Source: Lewinella sp. 4G2
Lineage (GTDB): Bacteria; Bacteroidota; Bacteroidia; Chitinophagales; Saprospiraceae
Length of the DNA: 64,000 nucleotides
Direction of reading: 5' to 3'
NCBI RefSeq assembly: GCF_001625015.1
Contig: NZ_LVWJ02000014.1
Location: forward strand, 3,906,001-3,970,000
The notes under the pieces were generated by a model. It saw only the letters and a list, made by a program, of their open reading frames with translations, was not told the DNA's origin and searched no databases. Positions within the stretch are counted from its first letter, which is position 1, and the number at the start of each line of letters is the position of its first letter. The translations under genes and the position numbers were made by a program. This document shows, piece by piece, positions 19,311 to 28,062 of the stretch.

Positions 19311-19476
19311 CGTCAAATTTCGGAGAACGCCCACGGCAAAAATCAGGTCAGCCGACCAAGCCCGGCGTGAATTACTCCCGATCGAGAGCTGCTTTTAGCT
19401 CCAACTTCTACTTTTACCAGAGTTCCCGAGCGTGTTGTAATTCCGCTTCCTTGGGTGCTCACCCCCCAACTAACAA

Positions 19477-20727
19477 ATGGAAAACAAACGTTCTAACGGA
19501 GGCTCCAAGAGCCGACCGAACAATCGCCGTAATAAGTCTAACCGCTCCGGAGGCGGAGGTAACCGCCGTGGAGGTGGTGGAGGCGGCCGTCGCGGTGGCG
19601 GCGGTGGCCGCAGCAACCACGTCTACAAGCCCATCGCCGCTGAACTCATGGTACACGAGGCCGTCCCCATGCAGGAGGTCAAGTACGAAGCCAAGACGAA
19701 GTACGCTGACTGGGATATTCACCCGAAACTAAAAGTAGCCCTCCGCCAGGCCGGTTGGGTTGCCCCTACGGAAATCCAGGAAGCTTCCTTCGCCGACATC
19801 ATCGAGCTGAAGGACATCATGGGCATCGCTACGACCGGTACCGGGAAAACGGGTGCCTTTCTCATCCCCATCATCGACGCCCTGTTGAAGGACGAGCCCT
19901 TCCAATCCCTCGTGCTCGCCCCCACCCGGGAGTTAGCCCTGCAGATTGAGGATGAGTTTAAGCTCCTTACGAAAGGGATGACCTTCACCAGCCTCACCCT
20001 CATCGGTGGGCGGAACATCAACACTGACATCCGTGCCCTCAAGCGCCAGTACGACCTGATCGTGGCCACTCCCGGCCGCCTCAAGGATCTGCACGGGCAG
20101 GGAGAGATCGACCTCCAGGAAGTCTCCGTCCTCATCCTTGATGAGTTTGACCGGATGCTTGATATGGGTTTCCAGAAAGACGTAAAGTTCATCGCCGACC
20201 AGATCGGGGACCGCGACCAAACCATGCTCTTCTCCGCCACACGGGACAAGACCCAGGAAAAGATCATCAGCTACTTCCTGACGGACCCCGCCATCATCGC
20301 CGTGAGCAGCGGTGAGGCCAGCGCAGAGCACATCAATCAGACCGTCAAGTACGTATCCGGCGACGAGCGTTTTGGCACCCTCATCGACATGTTGGAAGAC
20401 CCTAAGCTGAAACGCGTCCTGGTCTTCGCCGAAACGAAGCACCGGGTGAAGAAGATCACCAAGAAGCTCAACCAGGCCGGCATCGCCGCCGATGAGATTC
20501 ACGGTAATAAATCCCAGAACTACCGCCAGAAGGCACTGGGTAAATTTAAGTCCGGTAAGATCAAAGCCCTTTGCGCTACCGACGTGGCCGCCCGTGGCCT
20601 CGACATTGATGATGTCACCCACGTCATCAACTTCGAAGCTCCGACGGATTATGACGTTTACATCCACCGCGTAGGCCGAACGGGGCGGAATGGGAAGACA
20701 GGTGAGGCGATCACTTTTGTTGATTGA
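19477..20727 (+). CDS. DEAD-box family ATP-dependent RNA helicase with RGG-rich N-terminus
   Basis: A 416-residue RNA helicase. Residues 5-45 are a Gly/Arg/Asn-rich tail of the RGG kind that usually binds RNA. The helicase core follows in order: Q motif (VAPTEIQ), motif I ATTGTGKT, Ia PTRELALQ, Ib TPGRL, motif II, motif III SAT, then the second domain with VFAETKH, ATDVAARGLDID (motif V) and HRVGRTGRNGKTG (motif VI). Motif II reads DEFD instead of DEAD. The protein ends right after motif VI (AITFVD), without the usual C-terminal extension. A long leader suggests post-transcriptional or cold-related control, which is inference. Confidence 0.93.
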   Translation: MENKRSNGGSKSRPNNRRNKSNRSGGGGNRRGGGGGGRRGGGGGRSNHVYKPIAAELMVHEAVPMQEVKYEAKTKYADWDIHPKLKVALRQAGWVAPTEIQEASFADIIELKDIMGIATTGTGKTGAFLIPIIDALLKDEPFQSLVLAPTRELALQIEDEFKLLTKGMTFTSLTLIGGRNINTDIRALKRQYDLIVATPGRLKDLHGQGEIDLQEVSVLILDEFDRMLDMGFQKDVKFIADQIGDRDQTMLFSATRDKTQEKIISYFLTDPAIIAVSSGEASAEHINQTVKYVSGDERFGTLIDMLEDPKLKRVLVFAETKHRVKKITKKLNQAGIAADEIHGNKSQNYRQKALGKFKSGKIKALCATDVAARGLDIDDVTHVINFEAPTDYDVYIHRVGRTGRNGKTGEAITFVD

Positions 20728-20753
20728 TTAATCAACTTACCATCAACTAGTGT

Positions 20754-20785
20754 AAGGGCCGGAAGCGTAATTTGCTTTCGGCCCT
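20754..20785 (+). terminator. Hairpin terminator after the helicase gene
   Basis: AAGGGCCGGAAGC and GCTTTCGGCCCTT form a 13-bp stem (one G-T pair) around the loop GTAATTT, 27 bp after the helicase stop. The U-tract is weak, so it may be an intrinsic terminator or a 3'-stabilising hairpin. Confidence 0.7.
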
Positions 20786-20857
20786 TGCTGTTGTCAGGCT
20801 GCTCACCCGGCAACTTTGGGAAGACTATCTTCGTTTTGATCCAAAGCTCTTTCAATC

Positions 20858-21085
20858 ATGAATTACCAAGAGAGAATTACCATCGACCCCACCGTTATGC
20901 ACGGCAAGCCGACAATAAGGAAGATGCGCTTCACGGTCACTCAGATGCTGGAGCTAATTGGAGGTGGCATGACCTTTGAGGAAATTCTTGAAGACTACCC
21001 TTTCCTGGAAATTGAAGATATACTTGCCTGCGTTCAGTTTGCCGCAAAGGCTACGGATAGCCGGTCTGCATTCGCGTTTGTATGA
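20858..21085 (+). CDS. DUF433 antitoxin-like protein
   Basis: A 75-residue protein of the DUF433 family, a small winged-helix-like domain often found as an antitoxin. The typical pattern is visible: ITIDPTVMHGKPTIRKMRFTVTQMLELIGGGMTFEEILEDYPFLEIEDI (opening strand, the H-G-K-P-x-I motif, then helix-turn-helix). It overlaps the following PIN-like gene by 4 bp (ATGA at 21082-21085), the usual arrangement of this toxin-antitoxin type. It would bind the toxin and its own promoter. Confidence 0.88.
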   Translation: MNYQERITIDPTVMHGKPTIRKMRFTVTQMLELIGGGMTFEEILEDYPFLEIEDILACVQFAAKATDSRSAFAFV

Positions 21086-21447
21086 AATTTTTAGTTGACA
21101 CCCAACTTCCGTTCAAGTTGGCCGTGGCTTTGCGCCGGATGGGATTCGAAGCGTCGCATACCACTGATTATAAGAACGGTCATCTTTTGGATGACGAAAA
21201 AATCCGTGAAATAGCCATAGAAAATCAGCAGGTGATCATCACTAAGGATGCTGATTTTTTCAATGCCTACATCCTCTTCGGCGCACCACCCAAAGTACTT
21301 TATCTAACGTTTGGGAACATCTCCAACAAAGCGTTGCTTACCTACTTTCAAGATCACTTTGAAGCCATATACGATCTGTTCGATGCCGATTCGGAGATCA
21401 TTGAATTAAGCAGAGCTGGCTATGCAGATCGGACACTCTCTACTTAA
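21082..21447 (+). CDS. DUF5615 PIN-like toxin/nuclease
   Basis: A 121-residue PIN-like protein (DUF5615, related to the Mut7-C domain). Acidic positions expected for metal binding are present: FLVDTQLP (Asp near residue 6), DDEKIREIA, and VIITKDADFF (Asp pair near residues 55-57). Its start overlaps the DUF433 gene, so the two form a predicted type II toxin-antitoxin pair in which this is the RNA-cleaving toxin. Activity for the family is poorly characterised. Confidence 0.85.
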   Translation: MKFLVDTQLPFKLAVALRRMGFEASHTTDYKNGHLLDDEKIREIAIENQQVIITKDADFFNAYILFGAPPKVLYLTFGNISNKALLTYFQDHFEAIYDLFDADSEIIELSRAGYADRTLST

Positions 21448-21462
21448 GTTGCCAAACAATTA

Positions 21463-22185
21463 ATGGAATTACCTTCACCGACAACCAACGCCGACATCCC
21501 CTTCCAATCCGGCGCCCTCCTCCTAGTAGACAAACCAAAAGGCTGGACCAGCTTCGACGTTGTTAATAAACTCCGCTGGAAGATCCGTAAGAAACTAGGC
21601 CTCAAGAAATTCAAGGTCGGTCACGCCGGCACGCTGGACCCCATGGCAACCGGCATGCTCAATATCTGCGTGGGCAAATGGACCAAGCGTTTGCAGGAAC
21701 TGCAGGGTCTGGACAAAACCTACACCGGCACCATCACCCTCGGCGGCACGACGGCGAGCTACGATGCGGAAGAACCGGTTTCAGAAACCTTCCCGACCGA
21801 ACACATTACAGAAGCAATGATCAAGGAGGCCGCTCAGACGCTCACGGGTGACCTCCAACAGTTGCCCCCCATCTTCTCCGCCATTAAAGTGGATGGGCAG
21901 CCGCTTTACAAAAAGGCACGGAAGGGGATCGCGGTGGAAGTCAAACCGAGACCGGTCACCGTACACGAATTCACCATCACGCGAATAGAAATGCCGGAGG
22001 TGGATTTCCTTATCAGTTGCTCCAAAGGCACCTACATCCGGAGTCTGGCGCACGATCTAGGCAAATCCCTCAACTCCGGCGGTTACCTCACCGCTTTGCG
22101 GAGAACCGTCGTCGGCCCCTACACGGAAGCGAAGATGTGGCAGTTAGAGGATCTGCTGGAAGCTATCGGGGGGCCGGAGGAGTGA
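21463..22185 (+). CDS. truB: tRNA pseudouridine(55) synthase TruB
   Basis: Makes pseudouridine 55 in the T-loop of tRNAs. The catalytic motif GHAGTLDPMATGML places the nucleophile Asp at residue 59. The Tyr-containing KTYTGTITLG motif, QLPPIFSAIKVDGQPLYKKARKG and SCSKGTYIRSLAHDLG follow in the TruB order. 240 residues; the C-terminal PUA domain of some homologues is absent, as in many Bacteroidota. It converges on glpK across a palindromic repeat. Confidence 0.97.
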   Translation: MELPSPTTNADIPFQSGALLLVDKPKGWTSFDVVNKLRWKIRKKLGLKKFKVGHAGTLDPMATGMLNICVGKWTKRLQELQGLDKTYTGTITLGGTTASYDAEEPVSETFPTEHITEAMIKEAAQTLTGDLQQLPPIFSAIKVDGQPLYKKARKGIAVEVKPRPVTVHEFTITRIEMPEVDFLISCSKGTYIRSLAHDLGKSLNSGGYLTALRRTVVGPYTEAKMWQLEDLLEAIGGPEE

Positions 22186-22208
22186 AGATCTCCCCTACCC
22201 TTTACTTG

Positions 22209-22225
22209 GTACCTGCGGCAGCGCC
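22209..22225 (-). repeat. Dispersed 17-bp repeat, copy 8
   Basis: One change (G16 to A). Intergenic, 24 bp after the truB stop. Tail on the minus strand is CAAGTAAAGGGTAGGGGAGA, nearly the same as copy 11. Confidence 0.87.
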
Positions 22226-22229
22226 TTAA

Positions 22230-22320
22230 TAGTCTGTAGTCTATAGTCTTTAGTCTGTAGTTCGCGGACTACAGACTTTAGACTACAGACTTTAGACTAC
22301 AGACTGTTGACTGCAGACTA
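22230..22320. repeat. Palindromic cluster of TAGTCTG heptamers between convergent genes
   Basis: Four heptamers (TAGTCTG, TAGTCTA, TAGTCTT, TAGTCTG) and their inverted complements flank the centre TAGTTCGCGGACTA near 22257-22270, giving a long hairpin. The distal end includes the glpK stop codon. It may serve as a bidirectional terminator. Confidence 0.8.
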
Positions 22321-23808
22321 CTCCTCCTCCCAAGCCATGCTCCGCTTCACCGCCTTCTGCCAGCCCTTGTACAGCTTTTCCCGTCGCTTATCGGCCATCT
22401 CCGGTGTGAAGCGTTTGTCCATTTGCCAGGTGTTGGCGAGGTCTTCTTTGGTCCAAAAGCCAACCGCTAGACCAGCGAACATGGCGGCACCGAGGGCGGT
22501 AGTTTCAACCACTTCGGGGCGTTCCACTTTGGTGTCGAGAATGTCAGATTGGAACTGCATCAGGAAGTCGTTGGCGGAAGCGCCGCCGTCCACGCGGAGG
22601 GTTTGCAGATCGGCACCGGAGTCTTTTTGCATCGCGTCTAAAACATCGCGTACTTGATAAGCCAGACTTTGCAGCGTCGCCCGCACGATGTGTGCCTTAT
22701 TGCTACCGCGCGTCAGGCCAAAAATGGCGCCACGTGCGTACATATCCCAATAGGGTGCGCCAAGGCCGGCAAAGGCGGGCACGACGTAAACGCCACCGGT
22801 ATCATTCACCTTTTTAGCGTAGAATTCTGAATCGGGCGCCTCGTCGATGATCTTCAGGCCATCACGGAGCCACTGGATGGCCGCGCCGGCGATGAACACG
22901 GCACCTTCGAGCGCGTAGGTGATCTCACCATCCACTTCCCAGGCGACGGTCGTGAGCAGACCATTTTTACTTTCGACGGCCTCGGTTCCGGTGTTCATTA
23001 GCATGAAGCAGCCCGTGCCGAAGGTGTTCTTTGCCTGTCCCTTATCGTAGCAGGCCTGGCCGAAAAGTGCACAGTGTTGGTCGCCACCCATTCCGGCAAT
23101 TTTGATGGGGGAACTGAAGAGATCGGCAGCGGTTTCTCCGTAGACCTCACTACTTGATTTCACGGTGGGAAGCATGCTCCGAGGGATGTCCAGCTCAGTT
23201 AGCATCTTCTCGTCCCACGCTCTTTTTTTGATGTCGAAGAGCATCGTCCGGCCGGCGTTGGTAACGTCCGTTACGTGTTCCTTCCCGCCAGTCAATTTGT
23301 AGACCAACCAGGTATCCATCGTGCCGAAAGCCAGTTCGCCGGCTTCCGCGCGGGCGCGGGCGCCTTCTACGTTGTCCAGGATCCACTTGATCTTCGTGCC
23401 GGAGAAGTAGGCATCAATAACCAAGCCGGTAGTTTGCTTGACGTGGTCCTCCAGCCCTTTCGCCTTCAGCTGGTCACAGATGCCGGCCGTCCGGCGGTCC
23501 TGCCACACGATGGCGTTGTGGATCGGGTTGCCCGTTTTACGGTCCCAAACGAGGGTCGTCTCCCGTTGGTTCGTGATGCCGATGGCGGCTACATCACTCG
23601 CCTTCACTTTGGCTTTTGCGAGCACTTCCTGGGTTACGGCGTACTGAGTGCTCCAGATCTCATCGCCGTCGTGCTCCACCCAAGCTGGCTTCGGGTAGAT
23701 CTGGGTAAACTCCTTCTGGGCAACGGCGACAATGTCACCACCCTTATTAAATAAAATGGCGCGGCAGGAGGTCGTCCCCTGGTCGAGGGCAAGAATAAGT
23801 TGTGGCAT
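22318..23808 (-). CDS. glpK: Glycerol kinase
   Basis: Phosphorylates glycerol to sn-glycerol 3-phosphate. FGGY-family signatures are clear: [15 protein letters not shown] at the N-terminus, [11 protein letters not shown] (substrate Arg), [43 protein letters not shown] and the C-terminal ATPase segment [19 protein letters not shown]. The start at 23808 ([11 protein letters not shown]) gives 496 residues, the family norm; the ORF is open for 49 codons further up. No glpF or glpD is adjacent. Upstream it diverges from bshC with 86 bp between them. Confidence 0.97.
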   Translation of the reverse strand: MPQLILALDQGTTSCRAILFNKGGDIVAVAQKEFTQIYPKPAWVEHDGDEIWSTQYAVTQEVLAKAKVKASDVAAIGITNQRETTLVWDRKTGNPIHNAIVWQDRRTAGICDQLKAKGLEDHVKQTTGLVIDAYFSGTKIKWILDNVEGARARAEAGELAFGTMDTWLVYKLTGGKEHVTDVTNAGRTMLFDIKKRAWDEKMLTELDIPRSMLPTVKSSSEVYGETAADLFSSPIKIAGMGGDQHCALFGQACYDKGQAKNTFGTGCFMLMNTGTEAVESKNGLLTTVAWEVDGEITYALEGAVFIAGAAIQWLRDGLKIIDEAPDSEFYAKKVNDTGGVYVVPAFAGLGAPYWDMYARGAIFGLTRGSNKAHIVRATLQSLAYQVRDVLDAMQKDSGADLQTLRVDGGASANDFLMQFQSDILDTKVERPEVVETTALGAAMFAGLAVGFWTKEDLANTWQMDKRFTPEMADKRREKLYKGWQKAVKRSMAWEEE

Positions 23809-23894
23809 GATCGATTTTAAGCGTTGAAGACAAGGGCGGTCAACTTTTGCCGGAGGCTTGGGTTTTCCGCGTGACCCGCAAGATAAACCACCCC

Positions 23895-25493
23895 ATGCAG
23901 ATTGACCGTATTCCCTTTCCCGACGTCCCGCAGTTTTCCGCCAAAGACGTCGCATACGCCACTGCTGATCCCCGCCTAGCCCCTTTTTACAAGTACCCCG
24001 TAACCCTTTCCGCCTTCGGCGATGTCATGCAGGACAAGGCAAAGGATGCTACCGATCGGTCGATGCTGGTGGAAGTTCTTCGGCGCCAGTACGCCAAGCT
24101 GCCGAATAATAAGCGGGCGCTGACGCAGGTGCAAAGGTTGGGGGACGAGGCCACCTTCACCGTAATTACCGCCCACCAACCGAGCCTCTTCACCGGGCCA
24201 TTGTACTTCATCTACAAGATTTGCTCGTGCCTCAACCTCGCGGCGCAACTCAACGAAACCTACCCCGAAAACCACGTCGTACCCGTCTTCGTGATGGGTG
24301 GGGAGGACCATGATTTCGCCGAGATCAACCACGCTCGCGTCAAAGGAAAGCTGGCCGTTTGGGAAGAAACAGAAGGTGGCTCCGTAGCGGCCATGCCGAC
24401 GGAAAACCTGTCCGCCGCCATCCAAAAGCTGAAAGACATTTTGGGAGAAGATGCGCTACGCTACGACCCGGTAAAGTCCCTCGTTGCTACCATCGAAAAA
24501 GCCTACCTGAACAACGACACGTACGGAGCGGCTACGGTAGAGTTGGTCCACACTCTTTTCGCTAATACCGACCTAGTTGTCGCGGACATGGCTCAACTGG
24601 AATTCAAACGAGCCTTCCTCCCCATCATGGAACGGGAACTATTCGAGCAAGTCAGCCAGCCCCTCATCGAGAAGGCGCAGGACGAACTCACCGCAGCGGG
24701 CTTCAGCGGGCAGGTGCACGCGCGGGAAATCAATCTTTTCTACCTCAGCCCGGGCCGTCGCGATCGGATTGTCCTGACGGAAAACGGCTACCAGATCAAC
24801 GATACATCGACCCACTTTTCGGAGGAGGAAATGCGCAAGGAATTACGGGATCACCCCGAGCGCTTCAGCCCTAACGTGGTCATGCGGCCCCTCTTCCAGG
24901 AGACGATCTTCCCCAACCTGGCGTATATCGGCGGTGGCGGAGAACTCGCGTACTGGTTAGAGCGGAAGGAGCAATTTGCGGTCTTCAAGCTCAACTTCCC
25001 AATGCTCATTCGCCGCAACTCCGTACTGTGGATCGACCCGCGCAGTGGCAAGAAAATTAACCAATTGGGAACCGACTTCCGTGCCTTTTTTCAGCCTACG
25101 GATAAGGTCATTAAGGATTACGTTGCCGAACACTCTCGTAATGACCTGAGCCTGGATGAGGCGATGCAGCAAATTGAAACACTTTACGATCAGTTGGCGG
25201 CACGGGCTAAGCAAGTCGACCCTACCCTGGAGAAACACGTCCTCGCCATGGGCGCTCACCAGAACAACAAACTGGAGAACCTCGAGGAACGCCTCCGCCG
25301 GCGGGAGAAGCGAAAGTATACGGAAGCCGTAGAACGCATTCGATTTGTGCGTAGCCATCTATTCCCTGGCGACAGCCTGCAGGAGCGAAAGGACAATTTT
25401 CTGAATCTCTATCTAGACCACGGGCCGGACGTCATTCCCACGCTGATCAGGCACCTCGATCCGCTTACGCCCGGCATGGTGGTGATCCACTAG
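23895..25493 (+). CDS. bshC: Bacillithiol biosynthesis protein BshC (putative cysteine-adding enzyme)
   Basis: The family is associated with the last step of bacillithiol synthesis, addition of cysteine to glucosaminyl-malate. The 532-residue protein has the Rossmann-like core with [39 protein letters not shown] and the C-terminal coiled coil ([22 protein letters not shown] pattern, residues about 440-485). The ATG at 23895 is chosen because [15 protein letters not shown] is the usual BshC beginning. Its presence implies bacillithiol as a low-molecular-weight thiol, common in Bacteroidota. Confidence 0.93.
   Translation: MQIDRIPFPDVPQFSAKDVAYATADPRLAPFYKYPVTLSAFGDVMQDKAKDATDRSMLVEVLRRQYAKLPNNKRALTQVQRLGDEATFTVITAHQPSLFTGPLYFIYKICSCLNLAAQLNETYPENHVVPVFVMGGEDHDFAEINHARVKGKLAVWEETEGGSVAAMPTENLSAAIQKLKDILGEDALRYDPVKSLVATIEKAYLNNDTYGAATVELVHTLFANTDLVVADMAQLEFKRAFLPIMERELFEQVSQPLIEKAQDELTAAGFSGQVHAREINLFYLSPGRRDRIVLTENGYQINDTSTHFSEEEMRKELRDHPERFSPNVVMRPLFQETIFPNLAYIGGGGELAYWLERKEQFAVFKLNFPMLIRRNSVLWIDPRSGKKINQLGTDFRAFFQPTDKVIKDYVAEHSRNDLSLDEAMQQIETLYDQLAARAKQVDPTLEKHVLAMGAHQNNKLENLEERLRRREKRKYTEAVERIRFVRSHLFPGDSLQERKDNFLNLYLDHGPDVIPTLIRHLDPLTPGMVVIH
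24116..24132 (+). repeat. Dispersed 17-bp repeat, copy 9 (one change, in CDS)
   Basis: C8 changed to A, in bshC, read as ALTQVQ. Tail AAAGGTTGGGGGACG fits moderately. Confidence 0.7.
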
Positions 25494-25513
25494 CTTTCCG
25501 TCCCGTTTACAGT

Positions 25514-25521
25514 TACATTTG
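25514..25521 (+). promoter_or_regulatory. Promoter -7 element for gatC
   Basis: TACATTTG matches TAnnTTTG and lies 16 bp before the gatC ATG at 25537. It overlaps an in-frame TTG at 25519, which argues against that codon as the start. No clear -33 TTG. Confidence 0.5.
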
Positions 25522-25536
25522 TCGAAAACCAATCTG

Positions 25537-25833
25537 ATGCAAGTTGACGATGCTTTAATCTCGCGCTTAGCTAAGCTTTCCCGCCTGGACCCCAGCGCCG
25601 CGCAGAGGGAGAAATTGCAACAAGATCTCCGCAACATCCTCGGCATGGTGGCCAAACTGGATGAACTGGAGCTTGATGCGGTGGAGCCCCTTCGCTACGT
25701 CACTGGCCAGGAAAACGACTTGCGCCCGGACGAAGTCGGTGAACACATCGACCGCGCCGACGCATTGCGCAACGCACCGGATGCGGACCACGAGGGTGGT
25801 TTCTTTCGCGTCCCGCGCGTCATTTCGGAATAG
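25537..25833 (+). CDS. gatC: Aspartyl/glutamyl-tRNA amidotransferase subunit C
   Basis: Small subunit of the GatCAB complex that converts Glu-tRNA(Gln) and Asp-tRNA(Asn) to the correctly charged forms. The 98-residue protein has the family pattern: [16 protein letters not shown], then [30 protein letters not shown] and a Pro/Asp-rich C-terminal strap ([21 protein letters not shown]). gatA and gatB are not adjacent, which is common for this phylum. Start fixed by the promoter-like element just upstream. Confidence 0.95.
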   Translation: MQVDDALISRLAKLSRLDPSAAQREKLQQDLRNILGMVAKLDELELDAVEPLRYVTGQENDLRPDEVGEHIDRADALRNAPDADHEGGFFRVPRVISE

Positions 25834-25871
25834 CTTGGCCACTTCTCTTCACGCGTACAACCCGCTTAGCC

Positions 25872-26603
25872 ATGCAACCAGTCATCGACATTAAAGACCT
25901 CACCAAGACGTACGTCATGGGGCAAACCAAGGTCCACGCCCTTCGCGGGGTAGACTTGAAGATCAATACCAACGAGTACGTTGCGCTGATGGGGCCATCC
26001 GGTTCCGGAAAGTCAACCCTCATGAATTTGCTGGGGTGCCTCGATACCCCTACCAGGGGCAATTACCTACTCGATGGCAAGGACGTCAGCAAGATGGATG
26101 ATACCGAGCTAGCCAATATCCGTAACGAGAAAATCGGTTTCGTTTTCCAAACCTTCAACCTGCTCCCCCGCCAAACTACGCTGGACAACGTGGCGCTGCC
26201 GCTGGTATACGCCGGGGTGGCAAGAAAAGAAAGGGAAGCGCGCGCAAAGCACGTCCTTGATTCCGTAGGACTGGGCGACCGGACGGATCACCGCCCCAAT
26301 GAATTAAGCGGTGGGCAACGCCAACGCGTAGCGATTGCGCGGGCACTGGTGAATAGCCCCTCCATCATTCTGGCCGATGAGCCGACGGGAAACCTGGATA
26401 CCAAGACCAGTATTGAGATCATGGAGATCTTCGAGCAGATCCAATCAGATGGTAATACGGTCATCCTCGTCACCCACGAACCAGACATTGCGGAACACGC
26501 TCACCGTATCGTCCGCCTGCGGGATGGCCGCGTTGAGGTTGATGAACGGAACACCGAAATCCGCCGCGCCTCCGATCCGGAGCACCGTTACAACCAAGCT
26601 TAA
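25872..26603 (+). CDS. ABC transporter ATP-binding protein, MacB/LolD type
   Basis: ATPase of a lipoprotein-release or macrolide-export type transporter. Walker [11 protein letters not shown]-loop [10 protein letters not shown], signature [15 protein letters not shown], Walker [13 protein letters not shown] and H-loop VTHEPD are all intact. The MacB/LolD hallmark [19 protein letters not shown] is present. 243 residues. No permease gene is adjacent, so its partner lies elsewhere. A stretch at 26191 looks like the first 12 bases of the dispersed repeat but is ordinary family sequence. Confidence 0.93.
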   Translation: MQPVIDIKDLTKTYVMGQTKVHALRGVDLKINTNEYVALMGPSGSGKSTLMNLLGCLDTPTRGNYLLDGKDVSKMDDTELANIRNEKIGFVFQTFNLLPRQTTLDNVALPLVYAGVARKEREARAKHVLDSVGLGDRTDHRPNELSGGQRQRVAIARALVNSPSIILADEPTGNLDTKTSIEIMEIFEQIQSDGNTVILVTHEPDIAEHAHRIVRLRDGRVEVDERNTEIRRASDPEHRYNQA

Positions 26604-26612
26604 TCATAGTAC

Positions 26613-27146
26613 ATGAAAATTTACACCAAGACTGGTGATAAAGGGCAAACCGGACTCTACTCTGGGAAGCGCATTCCAAAATTCCACGCCCGCGTGGAAG
26701 CTTACGGCACCGTTGACGAGCTTAACGCCTTTTTGGGTGCCCTTCGCGACCAGGTCAAACAGGAAAACCTGAAGGCTGAATTACTGGAGCAACAACACCA
26801 CCTCTTCGCCCTGGGGGCAGCATTAGCCGACGACCGGCCGGGAGAAGCCTACCAACTTCCAGCGGATGCCGCCACCAACCTGGAGGTATTCATGGACCGG
26901 ATGGATGACGACCTTCCCAAAATGACGCACTTCATCCTCCCCGGAGGGTCACCCGTGCTCAGTAGTTGCCACGTTTGCCGCACAGTTTGCCGACGGGCGG
27001 AACGAAGAGTCGTCGAATTAGCCGATACGACTTCAGTTGACCAAAGCGTGTTGATCTACCTCAATCGACTTAGTGATTACTTTTTCGTCCTGTCCCGCCA
27101 CCTGGCGCAAGTCAATAAGATCGAGGAGATCAAGTGGATTCCTTAA
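26613..27146 (+). CDS. Cob(I)yrinic acid a,c-diamide adenosyltransferase (PduO type)
   Basis: Transfers the adenosyl group of ATP to cob(I)alamin, giving coenzyme B12. The PduO-type markers are present: KIYTKTGDKGQTGLYSGKRIPK (ATP-binding N-terminus), EAYGTVDELNAFLG, and FILPGGSPVLSSCHVCRTVCRRAERRV (conserved Arg). 177 residues. The product would be used, for example, by methylmalonyl-CoA mutase. It is 9 bp after the ABC ATPase gene and 31 bp before the dehydrogenase gene, so the three may share a transcript. Confidence 0.95.
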   Translation: MKIYTKTGDKGQTGLYSGKRIPKFHARVEAYGTVDELNAFLGALRDQVKQENLKAELLEQQHHLFALGAALADDRPGEAYQLPADAATNLEVFMDRMDDDLPKMTHFILPGGSPVLSSCHVCRTVCRRAERRVVELADTTSVDQSVLIYLNRLSDYFFVLSRHLAQVNKIEEIKWIP

Positions 27147-27177
27147 CTCGAAAGCCTAACCAAGAACCATTACCCTT

Positions 27178-28062
27178 ATGAATATTTCCGTCATCGGAGC
27201 CGGCCAGATGGGTGCCGGAATAGCACAGGTCTTTGCCGTAGCGGGCCACAGGGTCAGCCTGGTTGACATCAGCCAGGACGCGCTCGACCGGGGGCTTGCG
27301 GCCATTCACAAAAGTCTGGGTCGTGTCCTGAAAAAGGAGCGCATCACCCAGGCGGAGATGGATGGTGCCCTGGCTAACGTATCCCTCCACTCCGACCTCG
27401 GCGCCGGGGTAGCCAATGCGGAACTCGTCATCGAAGCTGCTACCGAGAACGTCGACCTCAAGCTTAAGATCTTCTCCGACCTCTCCCGCTTAGCACCTGC
27501 GGCAGCGCCCCTGGCATCGAATACCTCTAGCATCAGTATCACGCGCATTGCCGCCGCTACGGACCGGCCGGAAAAAGTGATTGGCATGCACTTTATGAAC
27601 CCGGTTCCCATAATGAAACTGGTGGAGGTGATCCGCGGCTACGCAACGGATGATGCCACTACGAAGTTGGTAATGGACTTGAGCGAATCGCTCGGTAAAG
27701 TGCCCGTAGAGGTGAAGGATTATCCAGGATTCGTGGCCAATCGCATCCTGATGCCGATGCTAAATGAAGCGATGAATACGTTGTGGGAAGGTGTTGCTGG
27801 CGTTAGCGAAATTGACACCGTCATGAAGCTGGGCATGGCGCACCCGATGGGACCGCTGCAATTGGCGGATTACATTGGGCTTGACACCTGTCTCGCCATC
27901 CTCCGGGTAATGCAAGATGGTTTCGGACGCGGTCACTACCAACCCTGTCCCCTCCTCGTCAACATGGTGATGGCGGGCAAGCTGGGGCGGAAGTCCGGGG
28001 AAGGATTTTACGATTACAGTGGTGGCGGAAAAGAACTCGTCGTCAGCAAAAGCTTCGCTTAA
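27178..28062 (+). CDS. hbd: 3-hydroxyacyl-CoA (3-hydroxybutyryl-CoA) dehydrogenase
   Basis: NAD(P)-dependent oxidation of 3-hydroxyacyl-CoA. The Rossmann motif is VIGAGQMGAGIAQ at the N-terminus; ASNTSSISITRIA, the catalytic region GMHFMNPVPIMKLVEVIRG (His-Asn) and PGFVANRILMPMLNEA follow. 294 residues, standard. The six residues APAAAP just before LASNTSS are encoded by copy 10 of the dispersed repeat and occupy the place where homologues have unrelated residues of the same number. The stop shares one base with the kdsA start (TAATG), indicating coupling. Confidence 0.95.
   Translation: MNISVIGAGQMGAGIAQVFAVAGHRVSLVDISQDALDRGLAAIHKSLGRVLKKERITQAEMDGALANVSLHSDLGAGVANAELVIEAATENVDLKLKIFSDLSRLAPAAAPLASNTSSISITRIAAATDRPEKVIGMHFMNPVPIMKLVEVIRGYATDDATTKLVMDLSESLGKVPVEVKDYPGFVANRILMPMLNEAMNTLWEGVAGVSEIDTVMKLGMAHPMGPLQLADYIGLDTCLAILRVMQDGFGRGHYQPCPLLVNMVMAGKLGRKSGEGFYDYSGGGKELVVSKSFA
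27493..27509 (-). repeat. Dispersed 17-bp repeat, copy 10 (exact, in CDS)
   Basis: Exact copy within the dehydrogenase gene, read on the plus strand as Ala-Pro-Ala-Ala-Ala-Pro. Confidence 0.9.

Larger units (their letters stand above)
18868..19476. other. 609-bp intergenic region between sulfatase and helicase genes
   Basis: It holds, in order: an interrupted hairpin at 18898-18947 (CTGAAGCT/AGCTTCAG outside, ACGTC/GACGT inside), a possible structured RNA at 19074-19170, the TAGTC palindrome at 19245-19289, a promoter-like element at 19303-19310 and a leader of about 160 nt before the helicase. A 94-codon minus-strand ORF at 18987-19271 has no recognisable domain. Confidence 0.6.

Noticed and set aside
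22230-22320. CRISPR array
   Set aside because: The repeats are 7 bp long with no spacers and are mirrored; they form a palindrome, not a direct-repeat array.
26191-26207. Further copy of the 17-bp repeat in the ABC ATPase gene
   Set aside because: Only the first 12 bases (GGCGCTGCCGCT) agree; the residues VALPLVYAG are normal for MacB/LolD ATPases, so the match is explained by coding.
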